In this document: positions 7,757 to 18,093 of the stretch, in pieces | How positions within the stretch are numbered: position 1 is the first letter of the stretch | Layout: every line of letters starts with the position of its first letter | DNA from: JAUIIK01 sp963745675 | Lineage (GTDB): Bacteria > Chloroflexota > Chloroflexia > Thermomicrobiales > CFX8 | DNA: 64,000 nt | Assembly (NCBI GenBank): GCA_963745675.1 | Contig: CAVUYM010000018.1 | Span: 372,001 to 436,000 of the forward strand | Direction: 5' to 3' | The notes under the pieces: model-generated | Told to the model about the DNA's origin: nothing | Databases searched by the model: none | What the model saw: only the letters and a program-made list of their open reading frames with translations | Made by a program: the position numbers and the translations under genes

Positions 7757-10129
7757 ATGACGGCAACTGAGCCTCGAGAGAAGATGGTAGGGCAAGCCCT
7801 TAAGCGACGGGAAGATCCGAGGTTGGTGCGTGGCCTCGGCAGGTTCATGGACGATATCGTTTTGCCTGGTATGGCGTATGTGAAAATCCTGCGCAGCCCG
7901 ATGGCGCACGCGCGAATCATTAGCATAAGTACGGCTCGCGCTGCTGCCGCCCCGGGCGTTATTGGCGTATATACCGGTGCCGACTTCGCTGAAGTCAATG
8001 CGCTTCCCTACGCCTGGCAAGCAGCTGGTGTTACAAACCACACTAATACCCCGCGTGTGCTTGCGGTCGATGAAGTGCATTGGGTGGGCGATCCTATCGC
8101 CGCGGTCGTAGCTGAAACACCTCAGCAGGCTGCCGACGCGATCGAGTTGATTCATCTTGAACTTGAAGCCCTTCCGGCAGTCGTTGATGCGGAAAAAACG
8201 ACGCACAACGGCCAGCCGCAATTGCACGAGAATGCCCTGAACAACATCGCCTTCAATTGGGAATGTGGCAGCGAATCCGGGGTTGAGACGGCGTTGGGCG
8301 ACGCTGCGGTGACAATCAAACAACGCATCCGAAACCAACGCCTCATTGCCACGCCAATCGAAACGCGTGGCGCCATAGGCCAATACGACTCCGGCACCGA
8401 CGAGTACACGTTCTGGTTGTCCTCGCAGGCGCCGCACGTGCACCGGCTGGTGATGGCGGCATTCGTGCTCGGCCATCCTGAGGAGAAGATCAGAGTCATT
8501 GCGCCCGACATCGGCGGCGCATTCGGCTCGAAGATATTCATGTATACCGAGTACCCAATGGTCGGCTTGCTGTCCAAGGAACTCGGTCGGCCGGTGAAGT
8601 GGATCGAGAGCCGTGAGGAGCACGCTCTGGCTACGGCACAGGGGCGCGACCACGTGACCGATCTGGAAATCGCCGCCGAACGCGATGGCACGATTACAGG
8701 GCTCAAGGTCACGACCTGGGCCAATCTGGGCGCATATCTCTCGACAGCTGCGGGCGGAATTCCGACGACGTTGTATGGCCGCATGGTCGCTGGCGTCTAC
8801 AAGATTCCGAACATCCATTGCCGCGTCTTTGGCACCTATACGAACACTGCGATGGTTGACGCCTATCGCGGCGCTGGCCGTCCAGAAGCCGCCTACGTCA
8901 TCGAACGAGCAGTGGACCTCGTTGCCGGGGAACTGGGAATGGACCCGGTTGAAGTGCGACGAAAGAACTTCATCCCGACCGAGGAGTTTCCATTCGATAC
9001 GGGTATCGGAATGCTCCCGTACGACAGCGGCAACTATCCGCTCGCCCTTGACAAAGCGCTCGACACGATTGGATACGCCGATCTGCGTCAGAAGCAGGTT
9101 GAAGCGCGGGCGAATGGCAAGCATCTCGGCATCGGGTTCTCGACCTACGTCGAAGTTTGCGGCGTTGCCCCGACGGCCTGGGTCACTTCCGAAGGCTGGG
9201 GCGCGGGACTCTGGGAGAGCGCCAACGTGCGCGTCCAATTGACCGGAAAGGTCGTTGTGACGACCGGCACGATGCCGCACGGTCAGGGGCACGAGACGAC
9301 CTTTGCCCAGATGGTATCGGATGGTCTCGGTGTGCCTTACGATGACATCATCGTCAAGTACGGCGACACGGCAGGCACCCCGTTTGGGTATGGCACCTAC
9401 GGAAGCCGCTCACTCGTCGTTGGTGGCACGGCAATCGTCCAATCGGTCGACAAGATCCGCGAGAAGATGACGAAGATCGCGGCCCATATGCTTGAGGTCG
9501 ATGAAGATGAAATCGATATTGAAGCTGGCACCGCATTCGTAAGAGGCGCGCCAGACCAGAGCGTCTCGTTTGCAGACATCGCGGCCACCGCCGCGGTTGG
9601 GGCCGGTCTACCGGCAGGCGTTGAACCATTCCTCGATGAGACGACCTACTTCGATCCGCCAAATTGCACCTTCCCCTTTGGGACACACATCGCGGTCGTC
9701 GAAATTGACAATGACACTGGCAATGTTGATGTTCAGCGATACGTCGCAATCGACGACGTTGGCAATGTCATCAATCCACTGATCGTGGATGGTCAGGTAC
9801 AGGGCGGCATCGTCCAGGGTATTGGCCAGGCGCTCTGGGAGCATGGCGTGTACGACGAAAATGGCCAGCTCACCTCATCGACGCTGATGGACTACGGAAT
9901 TCCGAAGGCCAGCTGGCTGCCGATGATGGAGCTGGGCCGCACCGTCACGACGACTGACGTGAATCCAATGGGCGCGAAGGGCGCCGGAGAAGCCGGCACA
10001 ATTGCCGCAACACCAGCGATCGTCAATGCCGTCATGGACGCGCTGTCGCCGCTGGGAATCAAACATCTTGATATGCCATTGAGTGCGCCGCGAGTATGGG
10101 CGGCGATACAGGAAGCGAACGGGAGCTAA
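7757..10129 (+). CDS. CoxL-like molybdopterin-binding large subunit (form II / aldehyde-oxidase type)
   Basis: Catalytic subunit of a molybdenum hydroxylase (790 aa). It contains the N-terminal aldehyde oxidase/xanthine dehydrogenase a/b hammerhead (REDPRLVRGLGRFMDDI) and the Mo-cofactor-binding domain (IAPDIGGAFGSKIF, MPHGQGHETTFAQM, GAKGAGEAGTIAATPA with the catalytic Glu). The active-site loop is AYRGAGRPEA, the form II signature; true aerobic CO dehydrogenase (form I) has AYRCSFR with the Cu-ligating Cys. CO oxidation is therefore not implied; purines, aldehydes or N-heterocycles are equally possible. AGAGGAAAG before the ATG at 7757 supports this start over the TTG at 7733. The frame is intact. 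Confidence 0.93.
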   Translation: MTATEPREKMVGQALKRREDPRLVRGLGRFMDDIVLPGMAYVKILRSPMAHARIISISTARAAAAPGVIGVYTGADFAEVNALPYAWQAAGVTNHTNTPRVLAVDEVHWVGDPIAAVVAETPQQAADAIELIHLELEALPAVVDAEKTTHNGQPQLHENALNNIAFNWECGSESGVETALGDAAVTIKQRIRNQRLIATPIETRGAIGQYDSGTDEYTFWLSSQAPHVHRLVMAAFVLGHPEEKIRVIAPDIGGAFGSKIFMYTEYPMVGLLSKELGRPVKWIESREEHALATAQGRDHVTDLEIAAERDGTITGLKVTTWANLGAYLSTAAGGIPTTLYGRMVAGVYKIPNIHCRVFGTYTNTAMVDAYRGAGRPEAAYVIERAVDLVAGELGMDPVEVRRKNFIPTEEFPFDTGIGMLPYDSGNYPLALDKALDTIGYADLRQKQVEARANGKHLGIGFSTYVEVCGVAPTAWVTSEGWGAGLWESANVRVQLTGKVVVTTGTMPHGQGHETTFAQMVSDGLGVPYDDIIVKYGDTAGTPFGYGTYGSRSLVVGGTAIVQSVDKIREKMTKIAAHMLEVDEDEIDIEAGTAFVRGAPDQSVSFADIAATAAVGAGLPAGVEPFLDETTYFDPPNCTFPFGTHIAVVEIDNDTGNVDVQRYVAIDDVGNVINPLIVDGQVQGGIVQGIGQALWEHGVYDENGQLTSSTLMDYGIPKASWLPMMELGRTVTTTDVNPMGAKGAGEAGTIAATPAIVNAVMDALSPLGIKHLDMPLSAPRVWAAIQEANGS

Positions 10130-10132
10130 AGT

Positions 10133-10992
10133 ATGTATCCAGCTGCATTTGACTACCACCGGCCGACATCGGTGGCCGACGTAATTCATATCCTCGCGAA
10201 CAATGCGGATGCGAAGATCATCGCTGGTGGGCATTCGTTGCTTCCCGCGATGAAACTTCGCCTCGCCGCCCCAGGCGCGCTCGTCGACCTGGCCGGAGTC
10301 GAGGGCCTGACGGGAATCTCGGTCAATGGTGGCGCGTCTATTGGCGCGATGACGACCTATGACGAGGCGATGAGCAATAGCGCTCTCGCCGAGAACTTCG
10401 CCGCCTTACATCAGGCAGCGAGTTCCGTCGGCGACCTCCAGGTACGCAATCGCGGCACCATCGGCGGATCTGCGGCGCACGCTGATCCCGCCGCCGATGT
10501 CACTGCCGCGCTTGTTGCCCATGGTGCAGAATTCGTCGCACAGGGCCCAACTGGCGAACGCACAATCTCGACCGACGACTTCTTCGTCGATCTTTTCACG
10601 ACCGCCCTCGAACCCGAAGAGGTGCTGGTGAAGATCAACCTTCCCGCACCGGCGGCGAATACCAGTTCTGCCTATGCGAAGTTCTCGCATCCGGCATCTG
10701 GCTACCCGGTGTGTGGTGTGGCTGCGGTCGTGACTCGCGATGATCAGGCAACGTCAGTGCGGCTCGGCTGGTTTCAACCGGATCGACACTCACACCAACA
10801 CGGCTAACCGGCGCTGAAAACGCGATCGTCGGCACTTCCGGTGATGCAGACGCGGTAGCCGCAGCCGCTGAACATGCTGCTGAAGGTGTTTGCGAGTGGG
10901 CCGGCGATCATTACGCCTCGTCGGAATATCGCGAACACCTGACGAAGGTCTTTGCCAAGCGGGCGCTCAACGCCGCTCTCGGCAACGGTTAG
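10133..10992 (+). CDS. CoxM-like FAD-binding medium subunit, one frame break
   Basis: FAD subunit of the same molybdenum hydroxylase, starting three bases after CoxL. The FAD-PP motif is seen in AKIIAGGHSLLPAMKLRL near residue 30 and the second FAD loop in RNRGTIGGSAAHADPAAD near 105. The + frame as given stops at 10807, but from about 10765 the neighbouring frame carries the C-terminal CO-dehydrogenase-flavoprotein domain (TPTRLTGAENAIVGTSG, then HYASSEYREHLTKVF, ending KRALNAALGNG) to TAG 10990. That gives about 286 residues, the usual length. One base gained or lost near 10760 explains it. Confidence 0.88.
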
Positions 10993-11014
10993 CAAAGCAG
11001 ATCGAAGAGGATTC

Positions 11015-11049
11015 GACACCCTTCCCGACTTTGCGCGGGGAGGGTGTCC
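11015..11049 (+). terminator. Hairpin terminator after CoxS-L-M
   Basis: GACACCCTTCCC (11015-11026) pairs over 12 bp (one G-U) with GGGGAGGGTGTC (11037-11048) across a 10-base loop, followed by a T-rich stretch (CCTCCTTTGTTTG). It lies 22 bases after the CoxM stop, which separates the subunit genes from the MoxR/VWA accessory genes. Confidence 0.7.
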
Positions 11050-11086
11050 TCCTTTGTTTGGGGCCGTAGTGTCCCGAAGGCACGGT

Positions 11087-11109
11087 GTTACACTTGTGCA
11101 AGACGTAAC
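11087..11109. promoter_or_regulatory. Nested dyad upstream of the MoxR gene
   Basis: GTTAC (11087-11091) and GTAAC (11105-11109) enclose an inner CTTG/CAAG pair (11093-11096, 11099-11102), giving a two-tier inverted repeat about 70 bases before the TTG start of the MoxR gene and after the preceding terminator. The position suits an operator for a dimeric regulator; which one is unknown. Confidence 0.35.
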
Positions 11110-11178
11110 GGACGGATTTCGCCGGTTCCAATAGGCCAAGAAATGCGCCGAGAATCGGGAAGTGATGAGGACGATTAG

Positions 11179-12111
11179 TTGGTAGAAGTACAGGAAAAAG
11201 TGGAGGATCAGGCGCCCGGCCTTGATTCAGTGCAGGCAGTCCAGGATTCGCTGTGGACGCAACAGTACGTTGCAGACCCCAGCCTCGCAACCTCAATATA
11301 CCTGGCGCTGAAGCTCCCGAAGCCGCTGCTGCTCGAAGGAGAAGCCGGCGTTGGCAAGACAGAGATCGCCAAGGTGCTCGCTGCGATTCTCGGAACAGAT
11401 CTCATTCGCTTGCAGTGCTATGAGGGACTCGACGTCTCCCATGCGGTGTACGAATGGAACTATCCGCACCAGATGCTCGCGATTCGCGCCGCAGACTCGA
11501 CCGGTGAAAGCCGCGATCAGGCGATGAAGGAGATCTTCAGCGAAGAATTCTTGATCAAGCGCCCGCTGCTTCAGGCCATCGAAGCATCGGCGTCTGGCAA
11601 GCCGCCGGTTCTATTGATCGACGAGATCGACCGCGCCGATGAGGAGTTCGAAGCGTTCCTGCTTGAGCTTCTTTCAGATTTCCAGGTGACGGTCCCAGAG
11701 CTTGGAACGATGGTTGCGGAGCACCCGCCGGTAGTGATCATCACCTCAAACAGAACCCGTGAGCTGCACGACGCGCTCAAGCGTCGTTGCCTGTACCACT
11801 GGATCGACTACCCAACGATCGACAAGGAATACACGATCGTTCAGACGAAGGTTCCAGGCGTCAACGATCGCATGGCTATGCAGATTGCACGTTTTGTCCA
11901 CGATATTCGCGAAGTCGATCTCTACAAGGTTCCGGGCGTCGCTGAAACGCTCGACTGGGCGGCGGCATTGCTTGCGCTGGACCAGAAAGAACTCAACAAA
12001 GAGGTTGCATCGAACACGCTGGGCGCGATCCTGAAGCATCAGGAAGATGTGCACACGATTCGCCGAAACAATCTCGATAGCCTCGTCGCGGCGGCGCAGA
12101 ATGACGGATAG
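11179..12111 (+). CDS. MoxR-family AAA+ ATPase (CoxD-like)
   Basis: A 310-residue AAA+ chaperone of the MoxR/CoxD group. Walker A is GEAGVGKTEIAKVLA near residue 55 and Walker B is PVLLIDEIDRADEEFEAF near 140; the sensor-1 region is VVIITSNRTREL and the arginine-finger helix is LKRRCLYHWIDYP. In carboxydotroph clusters CoxD acts with the VWA protein CoxE to mature the active site of the CoxL subunit; the same pairing is found here. The TTG start at 11179 gives the expected N-terminus. The last 11 bases overlap the ATG of the VWA gene, so translation is probably coupled. Confidence 0.92.
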   Translation: MVEVQEKVEDQAPGLDSVQAVQDSLWTQQYVADPSLATSIYLALKLPKPLLLEGEAGVGKTEIAKVLAAILGTDLIRLQCYEGLDVSHAVYEWNYPHQMLAIRAADSTGESRDQAMKEIFSEEFLIKRPLLQAIEASASGKPPVLLIDEIDRADEEFEAFLLELLSDFQVTVPELGTMVAEHPPVVIITSNRTRELHDALKRRCLYHWIDYPTIDKEYTIVQTKVPGVNDRMAMQIARFVHDIREVDLYKVPGVAETLDWAAALLALDQKELNKEVASNTLGAILKHQEDVHTIRRNNLDSLVAAAQNDG

Positions 12112-13400
12112 GGAACCAGAAGCAGACGGTCTCCATTATGGTGAGCGTTTTGTGAGTCGGGCGCTCCGTTTCGGGCGCGTGTTGCGCGCGAATGGCGTCA
12201 TGGTTACGCCCGGCCAGGTGATGACCTTCATCGACTCGACGAGATACGTCGGCGTGCGTGATCGCCAGTTGTTCCGGGAGGCAGCCGAAACCTGTCTGGT
12301 GACGAAGAAGGAGGACATGGAGATTTTCCATGCCGCCTTCGATCGCTACTGGCAGCCCAGACGCCGCATCGACACCGGAGCTGAGAACCTTTCTGACTAC
12401 ACCGAGATCTCGCCCGAAGAAGCCGAGGCGATGATGGATGGTGAGGACATGCCCGGCGACAATGAAGGCATGATGTCCGACACCGTCGAGGGACTCGTCA
12501 GCGATGACGGAGATGGTGGCGAACCCGGCGACGAGGAAGGCGAAGGTGAAGAGTCGATCCTGACCTATAGCGCTTCCGAAGCGCTGCGGGAGAAGGACTT
12601 CTCCGAATACAGCGAAGAAGAGCTCGCGATTGCCCGCCAGCTTGATGAACATGCTGGAGTGGGACATCGGCAAGCGGAAGTCACGCCGAAAGGTGACGTC
12701 GCCCAAGGGCCGCTTCATCGACTATCGCAAGACAATGCGCAAGTCGTTGCAGACGAGTGGCGTGCCGCTTCGGATTTTCGATCGCAAGGTCAAGGACAAG
12801 CCGCGAGCGCTGGTGGTGATCTGCGACATTTCCGGTTCGATGGATCGCTATTCACGCCTTCTGCTGCACTTCATTCACACCATCGAGAACGACATGGCGA
12901 AGGTGGAAGCGTTCGTATTCGGCACGCGTTTGACACGAATCACCCGGCTACTCAAGAACCGCCCGATCGATGAAGCTATCGAACGCGTCTCGAGCGAGGT
13001 TCAGGACTGGGCTGGTGGAACTCGAATTGGTGAGTCGATCCAATCCTTCAACCAGGAGTGGGCGCGGCGCGTGCTGCGTAATGGCGCTGTTGTGCTGGTC
13101 ATTTCGGATGGCTGGGACCGGGGTGACCCGGATCTTCTGGCTGCTGAGATGTCGCGATTGCAGCGCTCCAGCTACCGCCTGATCTGGTTGAATCCGTTGC
13201 TCGGTTCTCCGCGCTATCAGCCGTTGACGCGTGGGATGCAAGCCGCCTTGCCCTTTATCGACGACTTCATGCCGGTCCACAATCTTGAGAGCCTTGAGCT
13301 TTTGGCCAAGCATCTTTCGGATCTGGCCGATACGCGACCGGTGCGCAAACAGGTGCCGCTTTCGTTCGAACAGGATCGAATCAAGCGGGTAGCGAGCTAG
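12101..13400 (+). CDS. VWA domain protein (CoxE-like), one frame break
   Basis: Partner of the MoxR ATPase, about 432 residues. The N-terminal half (ALRFGRVLRANGVMVTPGQV, AFDRYW) is typical of CoxE, followed by an acidic linker around residues 110-160. The C-terminal von Willebrand A domain has the MIDAS motif CDISGSMDRYSR, then WAGGTRIGES and VVLVISDGWDRGDPDLL. The two halves are in different frames, with the switch near 12630-12650 (SEEELAIARQL then NMLEWDIGKR). The start ATG overlaps the end of the MoxR gene. MoxR-VWA pairs act in cofactor insertion, here presumably for the adjacent molybdenum hydroxylases. Confidence 0.88.
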
Positions 13401-13459
13401 CGCGGGAATTCTGGCGAGGCCGGGAACGCTTAACACTCCGGAACGACAGGAGAACCAAC

Positions 13460-14537
13460 TTGAGAGAACTTTTGGAACAAATAGATAGCTGGCGTAGCGA
13501 GGGTGAAGAGATCGCCCTTGCTACGGTCATCTCGGCTGCTGGCTCGACCCCTCGACCGATTGGCGCGAAGATGGTCGTCAGTGGCTCTGGCAAGATGCAG
13601 GGGTCGGTCAGTGGCGGTTGTGTCGAAGGCTCGGTCATCGAGCACGCGCTGGAGGTCCTGGCAAAGGGCCAGCCACGCCTCGTCGAATACGGCATCAGCG
13701 ATGACATGGCCTGGGATGTCGGGCTCTCTTGTGGGGGCCAGATCGAGGTCTTCATCGAGCCGCTTGCTGCTTCGAGCTGATCTGTGAAAGCTGAGATATA
13801 CGCCGAGATACGAGACGCGATTCGCGACAGCGTGCCAGCGGCGACGGCGACGGTTCTGGATGGCGAATTGCCGGGCAGATGATGCTGCTGCGAAGCGTCA
13901 TCCGGCGTCGTTGGCACCTTCGGTAACGAGTCACTTGATCGTGCGGTGCAAGCTCGGCTGGAAGAGTTCATCGAAGAGGGCGGCGCGGGACCGGAGGAGA
14001 TCGAAGGAGTGCGAATCTTCTTCGATAGCTATCTGCCCCCGCCACATCTCGTCGTCATTGGGGCCGTGCATACCGCAATACCACTCGTGAGCATCGCCCG
14101 AATCATGGGGTTACGATACGACGGTCATCGATGCCCGCGGCGTCTTCGCGACCGAGGAGCGCTTCCCGCATAGCGACGATCTCATCGAAGCCTGGCCGGA
14201 CGAAGGGCTGGCGGAGATCAATCTGCATCCGGGCGTTGCAGCCGTCATCCTGGCTCATGATGAGAAGTTTGAGGATCCTGCGCTCGACGTGTTGTTGAAC
14301 AGCGAGGTGGGCTACATCGGAGCGATTGGCAGCCGGAAGACGAGCCAGGAACGTCTCGTGCGACTCAGAGGACGCGGCTTTAGCGAAGAGCAGCTGGCCC
14401 GGATCCACGGTCCGGTTGGGCTCAACCTGGGCGGAAGATCGCCGGAAGAGGTCGCCCTGAGCATCATGGCCGAGATCATCAGCGTCAAGAATGGCGTTGA
14501 GTCGTCGCGAGTTCTCGCTCCCGCAAAGTCGGCGTGA
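13460..14537 (+). CDS. XdhC/CoxF-family molybdenum hydroxylase maturation protein, frame broken
   Basis: XdhC-type proteins bind molybdenum cofactor and help insert its terminal sulfur. The XdhC/CoxI N-domain is plain (VISAAGSTPRPIGAKMVV, GSVSGGCVEGSV, LSCGGQIEVFIEPL) and the C-terminal Rossmann domain follows (PPPHLVVIGAVHTAIPLV, then VGYIGAIGSRKTSQERL and LGGRSPEEVALSIMAEI). In-frame TGA triplets at 13778 and near 13880 are each followed by plausible sequence in the same frame, suggesting compensating indels, and a true frame switch lies near 14110. TTG start with AGGAG upstream. Total about 358 residues, normal for a two-domain XdhC. Confidence 0.82.
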
Positions 14538-15200
14538 CCGGCGCGCCACGCGTCGCGGCGATTGTTCTCGCCGCGGGCGGATCGACTCGACTGGGCCAAC
14601 CCAAACAGCTTCTTCCGCTCGACGACATGCCGCTTCTTTCACGCACTCTGGAGCTTGCGCGTCGTAGCAAGCTGGCACCGTGTATTGTCGTGCTCGGTGG
14701 CTATGAGCAGGAGATTCGCGCCGCCGTTCCGCTCAACGCTTCATGTCGTCTCCAATCCGCGATTATGCCGACGGTCAATCGACATCGCTGGTTCAGCGGA
14801 ATCCAGGCGCTGCCCGACGACATAGACGGCGTAGTGATCATGCTGGGGGATCAGCCGCTGCTGGCTCCGGGAATCCTTGACACGCTCGTCGATTCCTTCC
14901 AGCCTGAGTGCGATGCTGCCGTGCGTCCTCGTTATCCAGATGGACCCGGCAACCCGATCCTCATCAATAGCAAGCCTCTTTCCCGAACTGCTTTCGATCA
15001 CCGGCGACGTGGGTGCGCGAGAGGTGTTGCGGAAGCACCGGGATGCGATACGAGAGGTCGATGTCTCGGGCTGGCCGACGCCTCGTGATGTCGACACGCT
15101 GGACGATTATGCTCTTCTTCTGGACGACTGGGCGTCGCTTGGCGCGCCGGAGATCGCCCGGAGATTTGCCAGCGGTGCGGCAGCAAGATGGCCGCGATGA
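14534..15200 (+). CDS. MobA-like nucleotidyltransferase (molybdenum cofactor type), frame broken
   Basis: NTP-transferase of the MobA/MocA group, which attaches CMP or GMP to molybdopterin. The nucleotide-binding N-terminus is AAIVLAAGGSTRLGQPKQLL and the metal-binding segment is VVIMLGDQPLL. GTG at 14534 overlaps the XdhC TGA. Frame switches occur near 14740-14810 (the conserved VVSNP...YADGQSTSL is spread over frames) and near 14970, after which GDVGAREVLRKH and DVDTLDDYALLL run to TGA 15200. The placement between XdhC and CoxL supports a role in making a dinucleotide form of the cofactor (MCD is usual for this enzyme class). Confidence 0.8.
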
Positions 15201-15643
15201 ATCGCCACGGCAGGTTGCGTCCTGTTTGTCCTGCATGCGATTTCACCGCCTTTTACGATCCCAAAATCTCAGCCGCAACAATTGTAGAAATCGATAATCG
15301 CATCGTCATGCTCAAGCGGGCAGGGCATCCGGGCAAAGGGCTCTGGACCTTTCCGTCTGGATTTCGTCGATCGTGGTGAACCGGTGCGCACGCCGCCGCC
15401 AGAGAAGTGTTCGAAGAGGTGGGCATTCAGGTCGAGGATCTGGAGTTGCTCGACATTTATGGCGAGCCGGGAGCGACAGTGAATCTTGTTGTGTTCACCG
15501 CCCGTGCCGATGGGCAGACCCCAATAATTGGGGACGAATCGACCGACGTGGCGCTCGTCGACCCAGACAACCTGCCACCACTTGCTTTTCCTCGAGACAT
15601 GGGAATCATCGATCAGTGGAAACAACGGCGTTCGTCAGTCTAG
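15188..15643 (+). CDS. Nudix hydrolase with N-terminal Cys pair, frame broken
   Basis: About 150 residues. N-terminus RLRPVCPACDFTAFYDPKI is the ribbon-like lead of ADP-ribose/NADH-type Nudix proteins. The Nudix box is rebuilt across two frame switches at about 15362 and 15395: GFVDRGEPVR then AAAREVFEEVGI, matching Gx5Ex7REUXEEXGU. The last part (VNLVVFTARADGQTPII, PPLAFPRDMGIIDQW) is read in one frame to TAG 15643. It overlaps the nucleotidyltransferase gene by 13 bases and so belongs to the same operon. Its substrate is unknown. Confidence 0.78.
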
Positions 15644-15696
15644 GATGGCTGCTGAGCATCGATATGGAATCCATTTCGAGGGAATTCGGAGTAGCT

Positions 15697-18001
15697 ATGA
15701 GCGGCAGAATTGCAGCACGCGTCGATGGCAGTTACATCGGCGCTCCAGTCCGGCGGGTGAATGATCCCAAACTCGTTACCGGGCGAGGCATGTTCGTCGA
15801 TGACATCCAGTTTCCGGACACGCTTCATGTCGCTTTCGTCCGGTCTCCACACGCGCACGCAACCATTCGATCAATTGACATTTCGGCTGCGACCGCCGTT
15901 CAAGGCGTGCATTCCGTTGTGACCGGCGAGCAGGTCGCCAGCTGGATGAAGCCCGATGGCCCGCACGATCCGTTGCTACCCGGTCGCGAACTGCATCGGT
16001 ATCCAATCACGCATGACAAAGCCCGACTCGTCGGCGATCCTGTCGCTGCCGTACTTGCCGACAGCGCCGAGATCGCTACAGACGCCGCGGAACTCGTCCG
16101 CGTCGACTACGACATTTTGCCGGCGGTGGCGTCGGCGGTCGCCGCTATGGAGGATGACGCGCCAATCGTTTGGGATGGTTGGGATAGCAATGTCGCCTGG
16201 CGCTGGGAGGCCGGCGATGGCGATGTCGAGGCTGCATTTGCCGCCGCCGATCACATTGTCGAGCTTGAGATGGAGTACCAGCGGGTCGCGTCGATGTTCC
16301 TCGAAACGCGCGGGGTGATGGCTCGATGGGACGCAGGGCTCGATGAACTGACGATCTGGTCTTCGACACAGGTGCCTCATCGCGTGCGCACCTACATCAA
16401 CGATCTCATCGGCATTCCCGAGCATCACGTCCGCAGCATCGCGCCCGATGTCGGTGGTGGTTTTGGTTCGAAAGGTGGCGTCTATCCGGAGTACTTGTTT
16501 GCCGCGCTGATGGCGCATCGCACGGGCCGCCCGGTTAAGTGGATCGAAACTCGTAGCGAGCATTTCGTCTCGACGAACCAGGGACGTGACCAGGTGCAAC
16601 GGGTAAAGGCCGGGGTCTCGAGCGATGGGCGCATTCTCGGCATGACTGCCCAGGTCATCTCAAACTGTGGAGCCTACGGTGCCGCGTCAGTTGGCCAGCG
16701 CACCGGTATGATGGCAAGCGGCCCATACGACATCAAGAATATGGCCGTCGAAGTTATCGGCGTGATGACGAACACGACGCCTACTGCTGCCTATCGTGGC
16801 GCAGGACGGCCCGAAGCTGCTTATCTTTGCGAACGGGTCATCGACCGCATCTGTATTGACCTCGACCTTGATCCGGTCGAAGTGCGACGATTGAATTTTG
16901 TTGCTCCGGATGTTTTTCCGCACCGTAGCGCAACGGGCGTCCTGTATGACAGCGGGGAGTATGACCGCGCGCTGACCCTCGCGATCGATAGCCTCGGCTG
17001 GCAGCAGGCGATGGAAGATCAGGCGTCTGCCCGGGCCGAGGGCCGCATCGTCGGGACCGGTATTGGTGTCTATTGCGAGTTTGCCGGACCGGGCTGGGAT
17101 AGCGGTGAGGTGCGCGTATCGCCCAGTGGCAACATGACCGTGATGACGGGGATTTCGCCGCACGGCCAGGGTAACGAGACCTCACTCGCCCAGATCGTCG
17201 CCGATCAGCTGGGTGTGCCATTTGAGACGATCACCGTGAAAGCCAGCGACACCGCGGTCGTGCCTCAGGGTATTGGCACCTTCGGGTCACGCGGGACAGC
17301 GATTGGCGGGGGCGCAGTGATGTTGGCGGCCATAAAAGTGGCGGACAAGGTCAAAGCCTTTGCTGCCGCAATGCTCGAAGTCTCCGTCGACGACATCGAG
17401 CTCATTGACGGTGAAGCGCGGGTGACCGGCGCGCCAGATCGGTCTGTGTCGTTCAATCGCATCGCACGCACTGCTCATGGCATGGGACAGATGCCGGGTG
17501 GCCTAGAGCCCGGCCTCGACGCTCAGTCGTTCTTCCAGCCCGATGGGAGGCAGTTCCCATTTGGGGTCCACATCGCGCAGGTCGAAATCAACCCGTACAA
17601 CCGGCGAAATAGCGGTTACGCGCTATCTATCCGTCGATGACTGCGGCACAATCATCAACCCGCTACTCGTCGAAGGGCAGCGCATCGGCGGGCTGGCTCA
17701 GGGCTTTGGTCAGGCGCTGTGGGAACACATGAAGTTTGATGACGATGGTCAGGTGATAAGTGGTTCGCTGATGGACTACGCGGCACCCAGAGCAAGCCAG
17801 TTGCCAGCGTTTGAGCTTCACTCGACCGTGACGCCAAGCCCGTTCACTCCGCATGGAGCTAAAGGGGTGGGCGAAGCCGGCACCACCGGGGCACCACCAG
17901 CCATCGTCAATGCGACGATTGATGCGCTGCGTGAACGCGGGGTGAAAAGCATCGACATGCCGCTGACCGCCGAAAAGATCTGGCGGCTGCTTCAAGATTG
18001 A
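15697..18001 (+). CDS. Second CoxL-like molybdopterin-binding subunit (form II), one frame break
   Basis: A second, clearly distinct large subunit (about 767 aa). Motifs are VRRVNDPKLVTGRGMFVDDI, IAPDVGGGFGSKGGV, the form II active-site loop AYRGAGRPEA, SPHGQGNETSLAQI and GAKGVGEAGTTGAPPA with the catalytic Glu. The frame switches near 17600 (HIAQVEINP then AVTRYLSVDDCGTIINPLL) and ends at TGA 17999. ATG at 15697 has GGAG six bases upstream; ATG 15664 is a weaker alternative. No second CoxS or CoxM accompanies it, so it either shares the subunits encoded upstream or uses partners encoded elsewhere. Confidence 0.9.
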
Positions 18002-18093
18002 AGCGGACGTTTCGAGTCGTCTGCCGCTGACCGCAAGCACTCAATAAGGCAGGTGTCTGACACTTTATTTCAAAGAGGCTATCTTTTTTAGAC

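Noticed and set aside
7691..9292. 533-codon open frame antisense to the first CoxL
   Set aside because: It mirrors the codon bias of a conserved gene on the other strand; its translation shows no domain, and it has no ribosome-binding site.
7757..10129. Calling the first CoxL a true CO dehydrogenase
   Set aside because: The active-site loop is AYRGAGR (form II), lacking the Cu-binding Cys of form I AYRCSFR.
13460..14110. Two in-frame TGA codons in the XdhC gene as evidence for selenocysteine or a recoded TGA
   Set aside because: Many genes in the window end with TGA at normal places, no SECIS-like need exists in XdhC, and neighbouring genes have similar frame errors; compensating indels explain it better.
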